Below are positions 33,765-42,289 of a DNA stretch of 64,000 nt, in pieces. This DNA comes from Lawsonibacter hominis (GTDB lineage: Bacteria; Bacillota; Clostridia; Oscillospirales; Oscillospiraceae), in assembly GCF_014287895.1 (NCBI RefSeq), contig NZ_JACOPP010000004.1:124001-188000 (forward strand), written 5' to 3'. The number at the start of each line of letters is the position of its first letter. Position 1 is the first letter of the stretch. A program made the position numbers and the translations under genes. Below the pieces are notes generated by a model. It was not told the origin of the DNA. It saw nothing but the letters and a program-made list of their open reading frames with translations, and searched no databases.

Positions 33765-36227
33765 TTATTTTAAAAGCTCCACCAGACGGCTGCGCCGATC
33801 GATGTTCAGCTTTTGAAAAATGGTCTTGAGATGGGCCTTCACCGTCTCCTCCGAGATATGCAGCTGCCCGGCGATCTCCCGGTTGCGCATCCCACGGGCC
33901 GCCAGCCGGGCCACGTCCAGCTCCCGTCCGCTCAGGCCGGAAATCCCCTCCTGCGCCTGCTCCAGCATCGCGAAGATCCGGCTCTCCTCGGCCTTGGTAT
34001 AATGGATGTCCATCTTCCGGATCTCCCGGATGGCCTCCCCATGCCGGGCAGCGATGGACGGGAGCAGGAACAGAACGGAAAGATACTTCCGAAAGCTGGC
34101 CAGGAAGGTGAAGTTCCGGTCCCGCTCGGCCAGGGTAAGCGCATAATCCAGATGCTCGGCCGCCTTTTTGGGCTTCCCGATGGCCAGGTAGCACAGGGCC
34201 AGCCCCACATGCATAAAGTTTCGGGTCGCCACGGAGATCATCTTCGGCTCCAGCGCCAGGGATGCCTCCACCCCCGCGATGGCCCGCTTGTATTCCTTGT
34301 TCAGGATCAGGTCGGTAATGCGGGTGGTCTTTACGATAAAGTTGGTAAAGGTCAAATCGCCCAGCCGGTCCGCCTCGCCCTGGGTCCACTTGGCGGAGCG
34401 GTCGGTCTCCATCATCAGCGCCAACAGGTAGCCGCGCACCGTCTCCACCATACAGCGGTTGATGGCCGTGCCCTGCAAAAACGGGTAGCCCTGCGCCTTT
34501 TCCTCCAGATACTCGACGGCCTTTTGCAACGTGAGCATGTCCGTTTGGTAGATGGCGTTGATGCCCAGCAGCAGGGCCGCGCCGTAAGTGACGCTGGCGT
34601 TTTGCCCCTGCTCGGACAAAAGCGCCGCCCGGTGGGCGAAGATCTCCGCCTCGTCGTAACGTCCCTGTACGCACAGGGCTTCCCCCCGGTACAGCTCCGC
34701 CGCGCCCGCGCCGTGATTTCCGGTAATGCGGTTGTACACCGCCATCATATGCTCCAGCCGGTCGGCGATCTCCATCATCTCGCCCGGCTTGCTGTAAAAT
34801 AAGTACCACATGGAGGTACAGCCGAACAGGAAGGGCTCCCGGCAGGTAAACACCCGGGAGACGCCCTGGAGCAGCCCCTCCGCCTGCCGGTAATGCGCCT
34901 CCATCCGCGCCACATCGGGGAAATCGCCGAACGCCGCCACCATGTGCCACTCCCCCAGCAGCGCCTTCTCTCCCCGCGCCTCGATGCGGCGGCGGGATCG
35001 CTCCAGCATCGTTTCAAACGCCGCAAAATCCGCCCCCGCAAACAAGGCGTAGCACAGGCGCAGCACCGAGATGGGATATCGCTCCTGCGCCGGTTCCGGG
35101 CATTCCCGCAGCACCGTACGGGCCGCTTCCGTATACGATACGCCGCAGATAGGTTCCATCAGCAATCCCGTCAGCTCGCAGGACAAAACCCCCTCATAAT
35201 CCTGCACGGCGTAAAACGCGCTTACCGCCTCCCTGGTCTGGCCGTGGTCACGATACCACCTTCCCGCCGCCTGATAACAATCCCGGCGAAACGGCTCATC
35301 CGTCTGCTCCAGCTGCCGGCGCAGAAAGGCCAGCAGGATCTCATGGGGAAAATACTGCCGCCGCTGGGGAAAATAGGTCAGCAGCGGCACGCTCTCCCAA
35401 AAATTATAAGTCAGCGTCTGCCTCCGGTCCGCCGGGATGGCGAGCACCTGCTCGATCTGCTCCATGCTCAGCCGCTCAAACAGGCACAGGCGCAGCATGG
35501 TCTCGCGCCGCTCGCCGGACGCCTTCTTCCAGAACAATTCATAGATCAGCGTATCCGTATCGCAGACGGCAGTCACGTCGTTTCCGCTTTTCAGGTTCTG
35601 CAGGTAGAGGGCGACCGCTACCGCCCATCCCTCGGTCTTGGCATGGATCGCCTGCGCCTGACCCTCGGAGATCGTCAGTCCCAGTTCCGCCGCAAAGTCC
35701 CGGACGTCCCCCACTCCCAGCAGCAGGTCCCGGGCCGCAACGCGGCCGATGGTATGGGCCTCCCCCAGCAGGACGCGGAGCCGACCGAAGCTTTGGGAAA
35801 TAAAAATCACATGCAGGTTTCGGTCCCGCAGCTCCGCCAGGGAGCTGAAAATCTGCGGCTGCCAGTTGCCCAGCACGAACTGGAAGTTGTCGATCACCAG
35901 ATACAGCGGCTGCGCCGCGCGCAGCTCCGCAAAGAGTTCCGCCGCCCGGTTGGCGTTGCTGCGGTTGAGAAACCCCAACGCCTGCAGTCCCTCCGCCGCG
36001 GTCCGGTCCACACGCTCCAGCTGCCGGCACAGCCATCGGAAGCTGCCGTCCTGCGCGCTCTCGATGGCCGTATACCAGCATACCTGCCCCTGGTCCATCC
36101 CCTCCAGTGCCGAACGGATCGCCGTCGTCTTCCCATAGCCCGCCGGCGCCTCCACGATGGTCAGCGGCACGTCGGAAATATGAGAGAGCTTTTCCCGCAG
36201 CGCTTTGGAAAAATACCGTGGTTCCAT
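33765..36227 (-). CDS. MalT/LAL-type LuxR-family transcriptional regulator
   Basis: The 820-residue protein has an N-terminal ATPase domain with Walker A APAGYGKTT (residues 27-35) and Walker B PLYLVIDNF, a long helical TPR-like middle, and a C-terminal LuxR-type HTH (LSGRELDVARLAARGMRNREIAGQLHISEETVKAHLKTIF). This is the large ATP-binding LuxR (LAL/MalT) plan, in which a ligand or partner protein triggers ATP-dependent oligomerisation and DNA binding. It reads towards the DUF2442-SLH unit, which suggests control of that surface operon. The ligand is unknown. Confidence 0.88.
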   Translation of the reverse strand: MEPRYFSKALREKLSHISDVPLTIVEAPAGYGKTTAIRSALEGMDQGQVCWYTAIESAQDGSFRWLCRQLERVDRTAAEGLQALGFLNRSNANRAAELFAELRAAQPLYLVIDNFQFVLGNWQPQIFSSLAELRDRNLHVIFISQSFGRLRVLLGEAHTIGRVAARDLLLGVGDVRDFAAELGLTISEGQAQAIHAKTEGWAVAVALYLQNLKSGNDVTAVCDTDTLIYELFWKKASGERRETMLRLCLFERLSMEQIEQVLAIPADRRQTLTYNFWESVPLLTYFPQRRQYFPHEILLAFLRRQLEQTDEPFRRDCYQAAGRWYRDHGQTREAVSAFYAVQDYEGVLSCELTGLLMEPICGVSYTEAARTVLRECPEPAQERYPISVLRLCYALFAGADFAAFETMLERSRRRIEARGEKALLGEWHMVAAFGDFPDVARMEAHYRQAEGLLQGVSRVFTCREPFLFGCTSMWYLFYSKPGEMMEIADRLEHMMAVYNRITGNHGAGAAELYRGEALCVQGRYDEAEIFAHRAALLSEQGQNASVTYGAALLLGINAIYQTDMLTLQKAVEYLEEKAQGYPFLQGTAINRCMVETVRGYLLALMMETDRSAKWTQGEADRLGDLTFTNFIVKTTRITDLILNKEYKRAIAGVEASLALEPKMISVATRNFMHVGLALCYLAIGKPKKAAEHLDYALTLAERDRNFTFLASFRKYLSVLFLLPSIAARHGEAIREIRKMDIHYTKAEESRIFAMLEQAQEGISGLSGRELDVARLAARGMRNREIAGQLHISEETVKAHLKTIFQKLNIDRRSRLVELLK

Positions 36228-36235
36228 ACACTCAC

Positions 36236-36430
36236 CTGCTCATTTCTGCAAACGCCGGACGCTTCCACCCCGTGTTTTGTCCGGGCGTCGTCATCTGTCT
36301 TCCTTACGTTCGTCAACCCTTCGATGCCGCTCTTGGTCTGAAAGCGCGTAAAGTGTACGCCTACAACCAAAACCGCGACAAGCACAACGGGGGTTACCGG
36401 GGGAAGCAAGACCCGTTTGATAATCTTTCA
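36236..36430 (-). pseudogene. Degenerate remnant overlapping the tetR stop
   Basis: An ATG overlaps the tetR stop (TATGA) after GGGAGG, but its own frame ends after 44 codons. In the adjacent frame the same DNA reads KIIKRVLLPPVTPVVLVAVL then VVGVHFTRFQTKSGIEGL, a membrane-anchor-like start, before degenerating. This looks like the frameshifted and truncated first part of a signal-anchored protein once co-transcribed with the TetR gene; a faint resemblance to C45-type acyltransferase N-termini is recalled, not shown. The 200-base gap contains no intact gene. Confidence 0.35.
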
Positions 36431-37141
36431 TACCCTACCTCCCTGTTCCGCTTTCACATCGTCCAGGGAAAATTCAAAGTGCATGGCCAGCATTCGGAAC
36501 AGCTCCTGCATGACTTGCTCGGAAATCTTACGGATGTCCAGCCCCGCAATGAATTCCAGCACCTTTTGCTGCTCATCCCCCGGCACGCTGTAGGCGCTCA
36601 TGCTCATCACGAGGAAGCGCCTGAGCTTTCGTTCCAATGGGAAGTACATGTCGCACCTGCGTGCCATATAGCCCCGCATAATACCCGCCGATCCGATCTC
36701 CAATTCATAAAAATCGCTCTCAGTATAGCCCGGCAGGCGGGAGCCAAAAATGCTCGCCAGCTCCAATGCGGTGTGCTGATGGATATACTCCACCGCTTCG
36801 CTCTGGGTGTACGCCTCCAGATAAATATCCCTGAGGTTCTCGTTCAGTTCTGTCAGCGTCAACTGGATGGCAGTCTCCACCGCATAGACGTAAACGGGCG
36901 GGATGCGCTCCCCGACAATCTTTCTTGCCGCGCCAAACTGATTCCCGAACATGAATTCTATCAGTTCGATGAGTACGCCGTCCTTGGCACGGAAAATGTT
37001 CTGGAAGGTGCTGACCGACACATCGGCATCCCTTACAATTTCTGCCACCGTAGTGCGGTTGTAACCCTTTTCCAGGAACAGGCGGACGCAGGCGGTCAGA
37101 ATTCTTTTCTTTGCGGCGAGGCTTGCGCTTGTAATCGCCAC
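36428..37141 (-). CDS. TetR-family transcriptional regulator
   Basis: This 237-residue regulator starts at GTG 37141, 8 bases after AAAGGAG; reading from upstream codons would add an unlikely N-terminus. The N-terminal HTH is clear (AAKKRILTACVRLFLEKGYNRTTVAEIVRDADVSVSTFQNIF), followed by a helical ligand-binding domain. A promoter (37181-37209) lies upstream. Codon use is less GC-biased than the neighbours and the surrounding DNA is AT-rich with transposon debris, suggesting acquired DNA. Its former downstream partner seems to be broken. Confidence 0.87.
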   Translation of the reverse strand: MAITSASLAAKKRILTACVRLFLEKGYNRTTVAEIVRDADVSVSTFQNIFRAKDGVLIELIEFMFGNQFGAARKIVGERIPPVYVYAVETAIQLTLTELNENLRDIYLEAYTQSEAVEYIHQHTALELASIFGSRLPGYTESDFYELEIGSAGIMRGYMARRCDMYFPLERKLRRFLVMSMSAYSVPGDEQQKVLEFIAGLDIRKISEQVMQELFRMLAMHFEFSLDDVKAEQGGRV

Positions 37142-37180
37142 ACCAATTACTCCTTTCATTTTAAGTTGGTCTACATACCA

Positions 37181-37209
37181 TATATAGCTTACAATTAAAG
37201 CAATTGCAA
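37181..37209 (-). promoter_or_regulatory. Promoter of the tetR gene
   Basis: On the minus strand TTGCAA (37209-37204), a 17-bp spacer and TATATA (37186-37181) lie 40 bases before the GTG start. Confidence 0.6.
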
Positions 37210-37366
37210 GCGGTTTTAAAAATTTCTCCGGCAAATTGTAGGTTTTTGCAGAATTTGCAACTCCATTAACAGGGTACTATAATTGAGGCGCCCTCAGACA
37301 ACCACAGAAAACGTCCTCACCATCTGTCGGTATCGGCAAACAGCTTTTCAAATCAGGATTGTGCTT

Positions 37367-37690
37367 TCACGAGTGCAAAGACATACTCTCATCTTGTTCG
37401 AACGGGTCATTTTTCGTGTTATCTGCACTTGAGTCGTATGCGTGATCTGAGAGATTGCTTTCGACCCAGGAGGGATGGGAATCGAGTTTATAGCGGATAC
37501 GCTTGTCTAACGGTTCTTTGTAACGGCATCTCCCGCTTTTCGGCTCTGAGATCGCCACTATCGCCAAATACGACCGCTTCTCCTTCCGTCAGCAACCGGA
37601 AAGACATCGTGGCGTCTGGAACATTTGCAGCCGTTCCCTTGATTGCGTGGACGATCCGGCTGTCTTTTTCTGCATTGGCATGCCTTTCAG
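37367..37690 (-). pseudogene. Frameshifted remnant of an IS5-type DDE transposase
   Basis: Two minus-strand frames overlap. One reads RIVHAIKGTAANVPDATMSFRLL, then FGDSGDLRAEKRE; the other contains PLDKRIRYKLD. This follows the order of conserved segments in IS5-like transposases (HSIEVTSANVHD, YGDSGYLGAEKRE, RYKINRRP), so the piece is a C-terminal catalytic fragment broken by at least one frameshift and truncated at both ends. A MITE-like element adjoins its 5' side. Confidence 0.6.
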
Positions 37691-37830
37691 GGGCTGTTGA
37701 CAAAGTCTGTTTTCAAAAATACGGCCTTGCAAAAAGTTCATCAAATAGCATATATTTTACAGTAAATAACAACAAACAAGCAAGAAAAACCTATTTGCTT
37801 TTTCGATAAGGGACTTTGTCAACAGCCCCT
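37689..37830. mobile_element. 142-bp MITE-like element with 19-bp terminal inverted repeats
   Basis: AGGGGCTGTTGACAAAGTC (37689-37707) is the exact reverse complement of the segment at 37812-37830. The TIRs continue imperfectly inwards (CAAAGTC... with A/T-rich blocks). TTTC flanks both ends (37685-37688 and 37831-37834) as a possible 4-bp target duplication. The AT-rich interior has no gene. Size and structure fit a non-autonomous MITE moved by a transposase in trans. Confidence 0.7.
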
Positions 37831-37834
37831 TTTC

Positions 37835-38250
37835 ATTACGCAAATTCCATGTGTTCCCTTATTTCCGGATGGAACCTTAGCGCGCGCTGCCCGGCCTGCC
37901 TTGGGGCCGTGGGCGGCGCGGCAATGATGGTTTCGACAGCGTCGTGCATCCGGCTCAACTCGCAAGGCAGTTTTCCCCGCACCGCAGCACGGCCGGACCA
38001 TAGATATTCATTTCCCCAACGCCTTTTGCGTCCGCACCATTGACAATTCGCCGTTCCGGCTGGACAGGCCCGTTTGTTCCTTTATGCCCCTATTTTACGG
38101 CGCACAGCCGCTTTCCCGTGTGGTATTGCCTGCGCTTATCAAATCTTTTAAAAATTGCGATAACAAAAACGGCATGGACCCGGACGCCGGCCCCGTTCCG
38201 CAGCCTATGCCGCCCCGCCCCCTTACGGAATCAAACGATAATGTGTTTTC
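37835..38250. other. Gene-free stretch between the MITE and the riboswitch promoter
   Basis: About 400 bases with several short frames (up to 99 codons) but no ribosome site or recognisable family. Base composition is mixed. I see nothing supportable here. Confidence 0.5.
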
Positions 38251-38255
38251 GCCTC

Positions 38256-38284
38256 TTGCTATTTTCGCAAAAATCGCGTATACT
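38256..38284 (+). promoter_or_regulatory. Promoter of the cobalamin-riboswitch operon
   Basis: TTGCTA (38256-38261), a 17-bp spacer and TATACT (38279-38284) lie about 25 bases before the riboswitch aptamer. Confidence 0.7.
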
Positions 38285-38310
38285 GACCTTACAATTCAAT
38301 CAAAACTATC

Positions 38311-38475
38311 CAAGTGCCGCTCCGCGCAGGAGCGGGTAATAGGGAATCGGGTGCAAATCCCGAACGATCCGGTCACTGTGAACGGGGAGTCTGCCGCACA
38401 ACGCCATTGTCCATCAGGATGAGAAGGCGCGGCCGATGCCGATCCGCAAGTCAGGAAACCTGCTTGGATGGAACG
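38311..38475 (+). ncRNA. Cobalamin (B12) riboswitch
   Basis: The aptamer shows the conserved order of elements: GGGAATCGGGTGCAAATCCC, then GATCCGGTCACTGTGAACGG, and the B12 box near the 3' side, AAGTCAGGAAACCTGC (38448-38463). It sits between a sigma-70 promoter and an intrinsic terminator (38569-38608) ahead of an ABC importer, so adenosylcobalamin binding probably favours termination. It controls a BtuF-like importer and three nitrogenase-like genes. Confidence 0.9.
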
Positions 38476-38568
38476 ATGAGGTATCTTCCGCAGAGAGCAG
38501 CTCATCTGAAACAGCGCCGGGACCGGTGTGCCAACAGGGCCGCCGCGTCCGCTTGCCGCCGTACTCAG

Positions 38569-38608
38569 GGCCCCGCTTTCCAAGAAGCTTGGAAAGCGGG
38601 GCCTTTTG
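38569..38608 (+). terminator. Riboswitch-controlled intrinsic terminator
   Basis: GGCCCCGCTTTCCAAG pairs perfectly with CTTGGAAAGCGGGGCC around a small loop and is followed by TTTTGTT, 59 bases before the btuF-like ATG. Its place between aptamer and gene is typical of transcriptional attenuation. Confidence 0.85.
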
Positions 38609-38666
38609 TTGCAGAGAGGCGTTCTTTTTGCGGTGATATGATTTTAAACCGGAAGGAGACCCCTTT

Positions 38667-39671
38667 ATGAAACGTGCGAAATCCCTCTTGTGCCTGCTCC
38701 TGCTCCTGCTGCTGACCGTGTCTGCCTGTGCCGCACCCAGCGGGGGCGCTTCCTCCGCCCGTACCCCCGCCCCTTCCCCCAGCGCCGGACCCGCGGCGGA
38801 GCCCACCCCAGAGCCGCCGGTGTCTGAGACCTATACCTTTACCGACGGCCGCAGCAAGGAGGTCACCGTCGACCGCAATCCGCAGCGGGTAGTCTGCACC
38901 TATGGCTCCTACTGCCCTTTGTGGTACGAGTGCGGCGGGACTCTGGTCTACCGCAAGGATATCTATTCCTCCTATTCTCCTCTGCCCGCGGAACTGGAGG
39001 CGGTCCCCATCCTGGCCGACGGCGAGACCATCAGCGCCGAGGTGGTGCTGGAGGCCGAGCCCGACCTGGTCATCATGAACAACAGCAAGAGCGATCTGGA
39101 GATGGCCGAACTGCTGGAGGCCGCCGGAGTCCCCTGCCTGGTCTACGGCTATAAGACCTTCGAGCAGTATCTGGACCTGGTCAAGATCTTCACCGAGCTG
39201 ACCGTGCGCCCCGACCTGTACGAGACCTATGCCACCGACGTAAAAGCCCGCGTGGACGCCGTGCGGGAAACGGTGGCGGGCCACTCGGCGGAGGCGGTGC
39301 TCATTATGCCCTCTACCAGCGGTCCCAGCTTCACCAGCGCGGACACCATGTGCGGCAGCATGCTGTTGGATCTGAACTGTAAGCTGCTGTCCTACCCCGA
39401 CGGCGACGTTACCCGGGAGAAGTATGAGTTCAGCATGGAGAAGCTGCTGGAGCTGGACCCCCAGTATATCCTTACCGCCGGCGGCGGGGACGATCAGCAG
39501 GCCGCCGCCCGGCGAGTCCTTGAGCTGCCCGGCTTCACCGACCTGACCGCCTACAAGGAGGGCCGCTACCGCCACCTGGACGTGAGCATGTACATGTACA
39601 AGCCCAACGGCCGTTATGCCGATGCCTATGAGCAGCTGGCCGCCTTCCTCTATCCCGAGCTCTTCGCGTAA
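38667..39671 (+). CDS. BtuF/FhuD-like ABC transporter substrate-binding lipoprotein
   Basis: The 334-residue protein has a signal peptide ending with VSAC (lipobox Cys21), a Ser/Pro-rich linker and a TroA/BtuF-type substrate-binding fold of two lobes joined by a helix. GRSKEVTVDRNPQRVVCTYGSY and EPDLVIMNNSKSDLEMAELLEAAGVPCLVYGY match the family. The ATG follows AAGGAGA. It is the first gene behind the cobalamin riboswitch, so the ligand is most likely a corrinoid, with heme, siderophore or another metal chelate as alternatives. The next gene starts 11 bases on. Confidence 0.88.
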   Translation: MKRAKSLLCLLLLLLLTVSACAAPSGGASSARTPAPSPSAGPAAEPTPEPPVSETYTFTDGRSKEVTVDRNPQRVVCTYGSYCPLWYECGGTLVYRKDIYSSYSPLPAELEAVPILADGETISAEVVLEAEPDLVIMNNSKSDLEMAELLEAAGVPCLVYGYKTFEQYLDLVKIFTELTVRPDLYETYATDVKARVDAVRETVAGHSAEAVLIMPSTSGPSFTSADTMCGSMLLDLNCKLLSYPDGDVTREKYEFSMEKLLELDPQYILTAGGGDDQQAAARRVLELPGFTDLTAYKEGRYRHLDVSMYMYKPNGRYADAYEQLAAFLYPELFA

Positions 39672-39682
39672 GCGGCGCGCCC

Positions 39683-40705
39683 ATGGAACGCACACACGCG
39701 CGCCCGGAGCGGCCCTGCGGCCTGACCCGCCGGAGGCGGCTTGCCAAACTGCTGCTGCTGGCCGTGCTGCTGGCCGCGGTCTTCCTGGCCGGAACGATGT
39801 TCGGCGCGGTGGACGTAAGCGCCCCGGACATCCTGCGGATCCTTCTGTTCGGACAGGACAGCGGCGTCTATACCACCATCATCCGGGAGGTGCGTTTTCC
39901 CCGGAACCTCCTGGCCTGCATGGTGGGGGCGTGCCTGGCCCTGTCCGGCGCGATCATGCAGGGCATGATGCGCAACCCCATGGCCTCGCCCAGTATTCTG
40001 GGCGTCACCAGCGGCGCGTCGGTCACCACCTACATCATGTATCTCTTTTTCCCCGCCGCCTCGTCCCTGATCCCGCTCGGGGCGTTCTGCGGAGCCCTGG
40101 CGACCACGTTTCTCATCTTCGTGTTCGCCTGGAAGGGCGGGCTGAATCCGGTACGCTTTATTCTCTCCGGCGTGGCCCTCTCCGCCATCCTTTCGGCGGT
40201 AAACAACATCCTCACCATCCGCTTTCCCGACGCGCTGCAGGGGATGGCCGGCTTCATGGTGGGCGGCCTGTCCGCCCGGAGCTGGCCCCATGTGCGGATG
40301 ATCCTTCCCTACTTTCTGGCGGGCCTGGCGCTGGCCCTGCTGTATGCCGGCAAGCTCAACGTGCTTCTGCTGGGGGACGAGCTGGCGGTCGGCCTGGGCG
40401 TCAACGTGGACCGCACCCGGATCGCCCTGATCGCGGTCTCCTCCCTGCTGGCGGCTTCCGCTGTGTCGGTGGCCGGGATGATCAGCTTTGTGGGCCTGTG
40501 CGTGCCCCATATCATGCGGATGTTCATCGGCTCGGATTACCGTTATCTCATCCCGGCCTCCGCCCTAGGCGGGGCCGTCACCCTGACCTTCTGCGATATG
40601 GTGGGCCGGGTGGTGCTGCGCCCTTCGGAGATCCCCGTGGGGATCATCCTGGCCCTGCTGGGGGCCCCCTTCTTCCTGTGGATGCTGCGGGAGCGGGAGG
40701 TGTAG
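39683..40705 (+). CDS. FecCD-family ABC transporter permease
   Basis: The 340-residue permease has about ten hydrophobic helices and the FecCD/BtuC hallmark segments GAIMQGMMRNPMASPSILGV, GDELAVGLGVNVDRTR and GLCVPHIMR. The family imports vitamin B12, heme or ferric siderophores. It sits between the binding protein and the ATPase in one operon, with very short spacing to both. Confidence 0.92.
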   Translation: MERTHARPERPCGLTRRRRLAKLLLLAVLLAAVFLAGTMFGAVDVSAPDILRILLFGQDSGVYTTIIREVRFPRNLLACMVGACLALSGAIMQGMMRNPMASPSILGVTSGASVTTYIMYLFFPAASSLIPLGAFCGALATTFLIFVFAWKGGLNPVRFILSGVALSAILSAVNNILTIRFPDALQGMAGFMVGGLSARSWPHVRMILPYFLAGLALALLYAGKLNVLLLGDELAVGLGVNVDRTRIALIAVSSLLAASAVSVAGMISFVGLCVPHIMRMFIGSDYRYLIPASALGGAVTLTFCDMVGRVVLRPSEIPVGIILALLGAPFFLWMLREREV

Positions 40706-40707
40706 CC

Positions 40708-41505
40708 ATGCAGCCATATCTGATGCACGCCCAGGACCTGCGGGTGGAACTGGGCCATACTCTGATCGTCCGGGACGTGACCCTGGGCATACGGGATCGG
40801 GAGATCCTGACCATCATCGGCCCCAACGGCTCGGGCAAGAGCACCCTGGTCCGCGGCATGTGCCGTCTGCTGAAGCCCTCCGGCGGCCGGGTACTGCTGG
40901 AAGGCCGGGATCTGCAGGAACTGAAGCGCACCCAGATCGCCCGGCGCATCGCCGTCCTGCCCCAGAAAAAGAGCATCCCGGCCGACATTACCGTGGAGCG
41001 GCTGGTCCAGTACGGCCGGGTTCCCTACGCCCGCTTCGGCGGACGGCTGACCCGGGAAGACAACGCCGTGGTGGACCGGATGCTGGCCCTGACCGGGACG
41101 GAACGCTTCCGCTTCCGCAGCGTGGCCACCCTCTCCGGCGGCGAGGCCCAGATGGCCTGGATCGCCATGGCCCTGGCCCAGCAGCCCGACATCCTCTTTT
41201 TAGACGAACCCACCACGTTTCTGGACATCTCTTATCAGCTGGCTGTGCTGTCGCTGGTCCGACAGCTTCAGGCCGAAGCGCGCATCAGCGTCGTCATGGT
41301 GCTCCACGACCTGAACCAGGCCGCCCTGAATTCCGACCGTCTGGCCATCCTTCAGGCGGGGCGTCTGAAGGCCGTTGGGACGCCGGAGGAGCTTTGCCGG
41401 CCGGAGATGTTCCGGGATATCTTCCGGGTAGAGACGGAGCGGGTGTCCTTCGACCGGGGCAAGAACTACTATATTCCCCTCAAAATGACACCGGAGGAGC
41501 GATGA
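40708..41505 (+). CDS. ABC transporter ATP-binding protein (BtuD/FecE type)
   Basis: This 265-residue ATPase starts at ATG 40708, 2 bases after the permease stop and behind GGGAGG. It has Walker A GPNGSGKST, signature LSGGEAQ, Walker B ILFLDEPTTFLDI and His switch VLHDLNQAA. The signature SGGEAQMAWIA replaces the usual SGGQRQR, a mild variation. It powers the corrinoid-type importer and is followed by a NifH-like gene one base later. Confidence 0.92.
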   Translation: MQPYLMHAQDLRVELGHTLIVRDVTLGIRDREILTIIGPNGSGKSTLVRGMCRLLKPSGGRVLLEGRDLQELKRTQIARRIAVLPQKKSIPADITVERLVQYGRVPYARFGGRLTREDNAVVDRMLALTGTERFRFRSVATLSGGEAQMAWIAMALAQQPDILFLDEPTTFLDISYQLAVLSLVRQLQAEARISVVMVLHDLNQAALNSDRLAILQAGRLKAVGTPEELCRPEMFRDIFRVETERVSFDRGKNYYIPLKMTPEER

Positions 41506-41506
41506 A

Positions 41507-42289
41507 ATGTTAAAGGTCGCCGTTTATGGAAAGGGCGGGATCGGCAAATCCACCACTGTTTCCAATCTGGCCGCCGCCCTGGCCGGGCGTGGCCTGCGGG
41601 TGATGCAGGTGGGCTGCGATCCCAAGGCCGATTCCACCCGTACGCTCATGGGCGGGCGCCGCATCCCCACCATTCTGGACGCCCTGCGCTCCGGCGCCGC
41701 TCCCGCGCTGGAGGACATCGTCTTTCCCGGGGAGGGCGGCGTGCTGTGCGCTGAGGCCGGAGGGCCCGCCCCCGGCCGCGGCTGTGCCGGGAAGGGCATC
41801 GTCACCGCCTTTGAGCAGTTGGCCGCCCTGCGGGCCTATGAGATCTGCCGGCCCGACGTGGTTTTGTACGATGTGCTGGGCGACGTGGTCTGCGGGGGCT
41901 TTGCCATGCCCCTGCGGGGCGGCTATGCCGACGTGGTGCTGGTGGTGACCAGCGGGGAGCTCATGTCCTTATATGCCGCTGGAAACATCTGCTCTGCGGT
42001 GCGGGAGTTTTCGCAATACTCCGGCCTGATCCTGGGCGGTCTGGTGATCAACGAGCGGAATATCCCGCATGAGGCGGAGCGCATCCGGGCCTTCGCAGAG
42101 GAAAACCAGCTCCCCATCGTGGCCCGCATCCCCCGGTGCGGTCTGGTGCAGGAGGCGGAGGAGGCCGGAAGCACCGTTGTGGCCCGCTTTCCGGACAGCG
42201 GACAGGCGCTTGTTTATCAGGCTCTTGCAGACCGGCTGATCGGGGCCTGGGGCGGCGGGATCGGAGGGCGGACGGATGCGCCTGCGTGA
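41507..42289 (+). CDS. NifH-like iron protein (ATP-dependent reductase)
   Basis: The 260-residue P-loop ATPase has Walker A GKGGIGKST (8-16), switch I GCDPKADSTR, cluster ligand Cys93 in GRGCAGKGIV, and switch II YDVLGDVVCGGF with Cys129. The spacing of the two cysteines matches the single [4Fe-4S] shared between the subunits of a NifH dimer, so this is a working electron donor and not a decayed copy. No nif cofactor genes are nearby. It is the first of three overlapping genes, after the B12-type importer, and probably delivers electrons to the two following subunits. It belongs to a nitrogenase-like branch, not to nitrogenase itself. Confidence 0.85.
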   Translation: MLKVAVYGKGGIGKSTTVSNLAAALAGRGLRVMQVGCDPKADSTRTLMGGRRIPTILDALRSGAAPALEDIVFPGEGGVLCAEAGGPAPGRGCAGKGIVTAFEQLAALRAYEICRPDVVLYDVLGDVVCGGFAMPLRGGYADVVLVVTSGELMSLYAAGNICSAVREFSQYSGLILGGLVINERNIPHEAERIRAFAEENQLPIVARIPRCGLVQEAEEAGSTVVARFPDSGQALVYQALADRLIGAWGGGIGGRTDAPA

